A DNA stretch of 64,000 nucleotides from UBA7985 sp002690455. GTDB lineage: Bacteria; Pseudomonadota; Alphaproteobacteria; UBA7985. The position numbers and the translations under genes are program-made. Below the pieces are notes generated by a model, which was not told the DNA's origin, ran no database searches, and saw only the letters and a program-made list of their open reading frames with translations. The stretch spans positions 62,001 through 126,000 of the forward strand of contig CBFIIW010000004.1 in NCBI GenBank assembly GCA_965662775.1. The letters are read 5' to 3'. Shown in pieces: positions 62,831-64,000 of this stretch. How positions within the stretch are numbered: position 1 is the stretch's first letter; every line of letters begins with the position of its first letter.

Positions 62831-63132
62831 ACCGCTGGTCGGATCCAAGTGAAAATGTGACACAAAAATGGCTTGGTGCGTTTGCCTTTTGTCGTAATTG
62901 ACCGTAATAGAGGCGCAAGTCTGACAAAAAAACAGGATGCTGCGCCGGATAACGTCGAAATTGAGACGAGCCAGGCTGCCTGATTTTCATGTCCCGGAGT
63001 GCCTTTGAGCCTGCGCCGGTACGCGGTCGCCGGACCGCCCTGCCACGGGAGGGGGGGGATGAAGAGCTGTCGTGGTCAGCGCAGGGACGATGACCGGCCA
63101 TTTGACCGGATAAGAACGAGGAAAGTGAACCC
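62831..63132 (+). other. 302-bp intergenic region upstream of citrate synthase
   Basis: No gene seen. It contains short inverted repeats (for example GACCGG around 63091-63110) and a GGGAGGGGGG stretch near 63048-63058. The promoter and leader of gltA should be here; a GAGGAAAG ribosome site lies just before the ATG. Confidence 0.5.
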
Positions 63133-64000
63133 ATGACCGAAGCGTCAAATAAGACCTTTACCCTGACCAACGACGAGACAGGGGAAAGCGTTGTCCTGCC
63201 CGTTCTTGACGGTGTAGACGGACCTTCAGTCATTGACGTGCGCAAGCTCTATGCGCAGACCGGTCACTTCACCTACGACCCCGGCTTCCGGGCCACCGGA
63301 TCCTGTGATTCGGCGCTGACCTACATCGACGGGGAGCAGGGAATTCTGCTGCACCGCGGCTACGCCATCGAAGATCTGGCTAACAAGTCGGACTATATGG
63401 AAGTGTGCTATCTGCTGTTGCACGGCAATCTGCCCTCACCCGCGGCCAAAACCGAGTTTGAAAGCACCATCACCAATCACACCATGGTGCACGATCAAAT
63501 TCACAACTTTTTCCGTGGATTCCGGCGTGATGCCCACCCCATGGCCATCATGTGCGGTGTCGTGGGTGCGCTTTCGGCGTTTTACCACGACCATACAGAT
63601 GTCAATTCAGCCGAAGACCGGTTGATTTCCGCGCATCGACTGATCGCAAAAATCCCAACCATCGCGGCCATGGCGTATAAGTATTCGATCGGCCAGCCCT
63701 TTATGTTCCCGCGCAATGATTTCGACTATGCGGCCAACTTCCTGCACATGACTTTCGGAGTCCCGGCAGCGACTTATGAGCCTGATCCCGTCCTGTCGCG
63801 GGCCATGGACAAGATCTTCATCCTCCACGCCGACCATGAGCAGAATGCCTCAACCTCTACCGTGCGGATCGCCGGCTCCTCGGGGGCCAACCCTTATGCC
63901 GTGATCGCAGCAGGCATTGCCTCGCTCTGGGGCCCGGCCCACGGCGGCGCAAATGAGGCCGTGCTGAGCATGCTGGACCAGATTGGTGAAAAGGCGCGGA
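63133..64000 (+). CDS. gltA: Citrate synthase, N-terminal part (3' end outside window)
   Basis: First 289 residues of a type II citrate synthase, which condenses oxaloacetate with acetyl-CoA. Seen: the strand-rich N-terminus, GFRATGSCDSALTYIDGEQGILLHRGY, AYKYSIGQPFMFPRNDF, then the first active-site histidine region ILHADHEQNASTSTVR and the start of WGPAHGGANEAV with the second. GAGGAAAG precedes the ATG. The frame is open at the right edge. Confidence 0.97.
   Translation, partial: MTEASNKTFTLTNDETGESVVLPVLDGVDGPSVIDVRKLYAQTGHFTYDPGFRATGSCDSALTYIDGEQGILLHRGYAIEDLANKSDYMEVCYLLLHGNLPSPAAKTEFESTITNHTMVHDQIHNFFRGFRRDAHPMAIMCGVVGALSAFYHDHTDVNSAEDRLISAHRLIAKIPTIAAMAYKYSIGQPFMFPRNDFDYAANFLHMTFGVPAATYEPDPVLSRAMDKIFILHADHEQNASTSTVRIAGSSGANPYAVIAAGIASLWGPAHGGANEAVLSMLDQIGEKAR

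Overview
The window is a GC-rich stretch of alphaproteobacterial core chromosome, nearly all housekeeping genes. The gene sets point to the class: pdhA-pdhB-pdhC-lpdA-lipA-ratA with a lipoyl domain on E1 beta, ntrBC-ntrYX-trkA-dat-hfq-hflX, trpGDC-moaC-moeA-lexA, nrdR-ribD-ribE-ribB(X)-ribH-nusB-thiL, and a fused ispDF. The order looks Rhodospirillales-like; genus cannot be named from the sequence. No tRNA, rRNA, CRISPR, prophage, transposase or secretion-system locus was seen.

Layout. 1-5.7 kb: 3' end of malate synthase G, rlmI, oligopeptidase B and a secreted alpha/beta hydrolase. 6-12.6 kb (minus): hemB, rpmF, plsX, a LysE exporter, ihfA, a MerR regulator, clpP and clpX. 13-21.6 kb (plus): an LdtR-type regulator, rpiB, glyA, nrdR, the riboflavin cluster, nusB, thiL and ppa. 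21.7-23.4 kb: bamE opposite a cytochrome bc1 assembly chaperone and a YceD/DUF177 protein. 23.4-27 kb (minus): trpE and a PpiD-like chaperone. 27.2-33.7 kb (plus): tpiA, secG, pyrG, eno, ispDF and a CinA-type amidase. 33.6-40.7 kb (minus): pyruvate dehydrogenase with lipoate genes, then ftsB. 40.8-53.2 kb (plus): dusB, two nitrogen two-component systems, trkA, D-amino-acid aminotransferase, hfq and hflX. 53.2-53.6 kb: a hairpin-rich non-coding patch. 53.6-59 kb (plus): trpGDC, moaC, moeA and lexA with an SOS box. 59-64 kb: gltX (minus), comEC and the start of citrate synthase.

The genes cover central carbon metabolism (malate synthase, TPI, enolase, PDH, citrate synthase), cofactors (riboflavin, thiamine-PP, lipoate, heme, molybdopterin), tryptophan, isoprenoids, CTP, protein quality control, nitrogen regulation and the SOS response.

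The most interesting signal is architectural. Two clusters that are usually contiguous are split: yceD | rpmF-plsX, and trpE | trpGDC. Both splits share the yceD/trpE junction near 23.37 kb and each can be undone by a single inversion. The other trp breakpoint (53.19-53.61 kb) holds five copies of the heptamer GCGAAGC (or its complement), including two identical 25-bp palindromes. The canonical fabH is also missing between plsX and ihfA. No clearly new multi-gene system was found.
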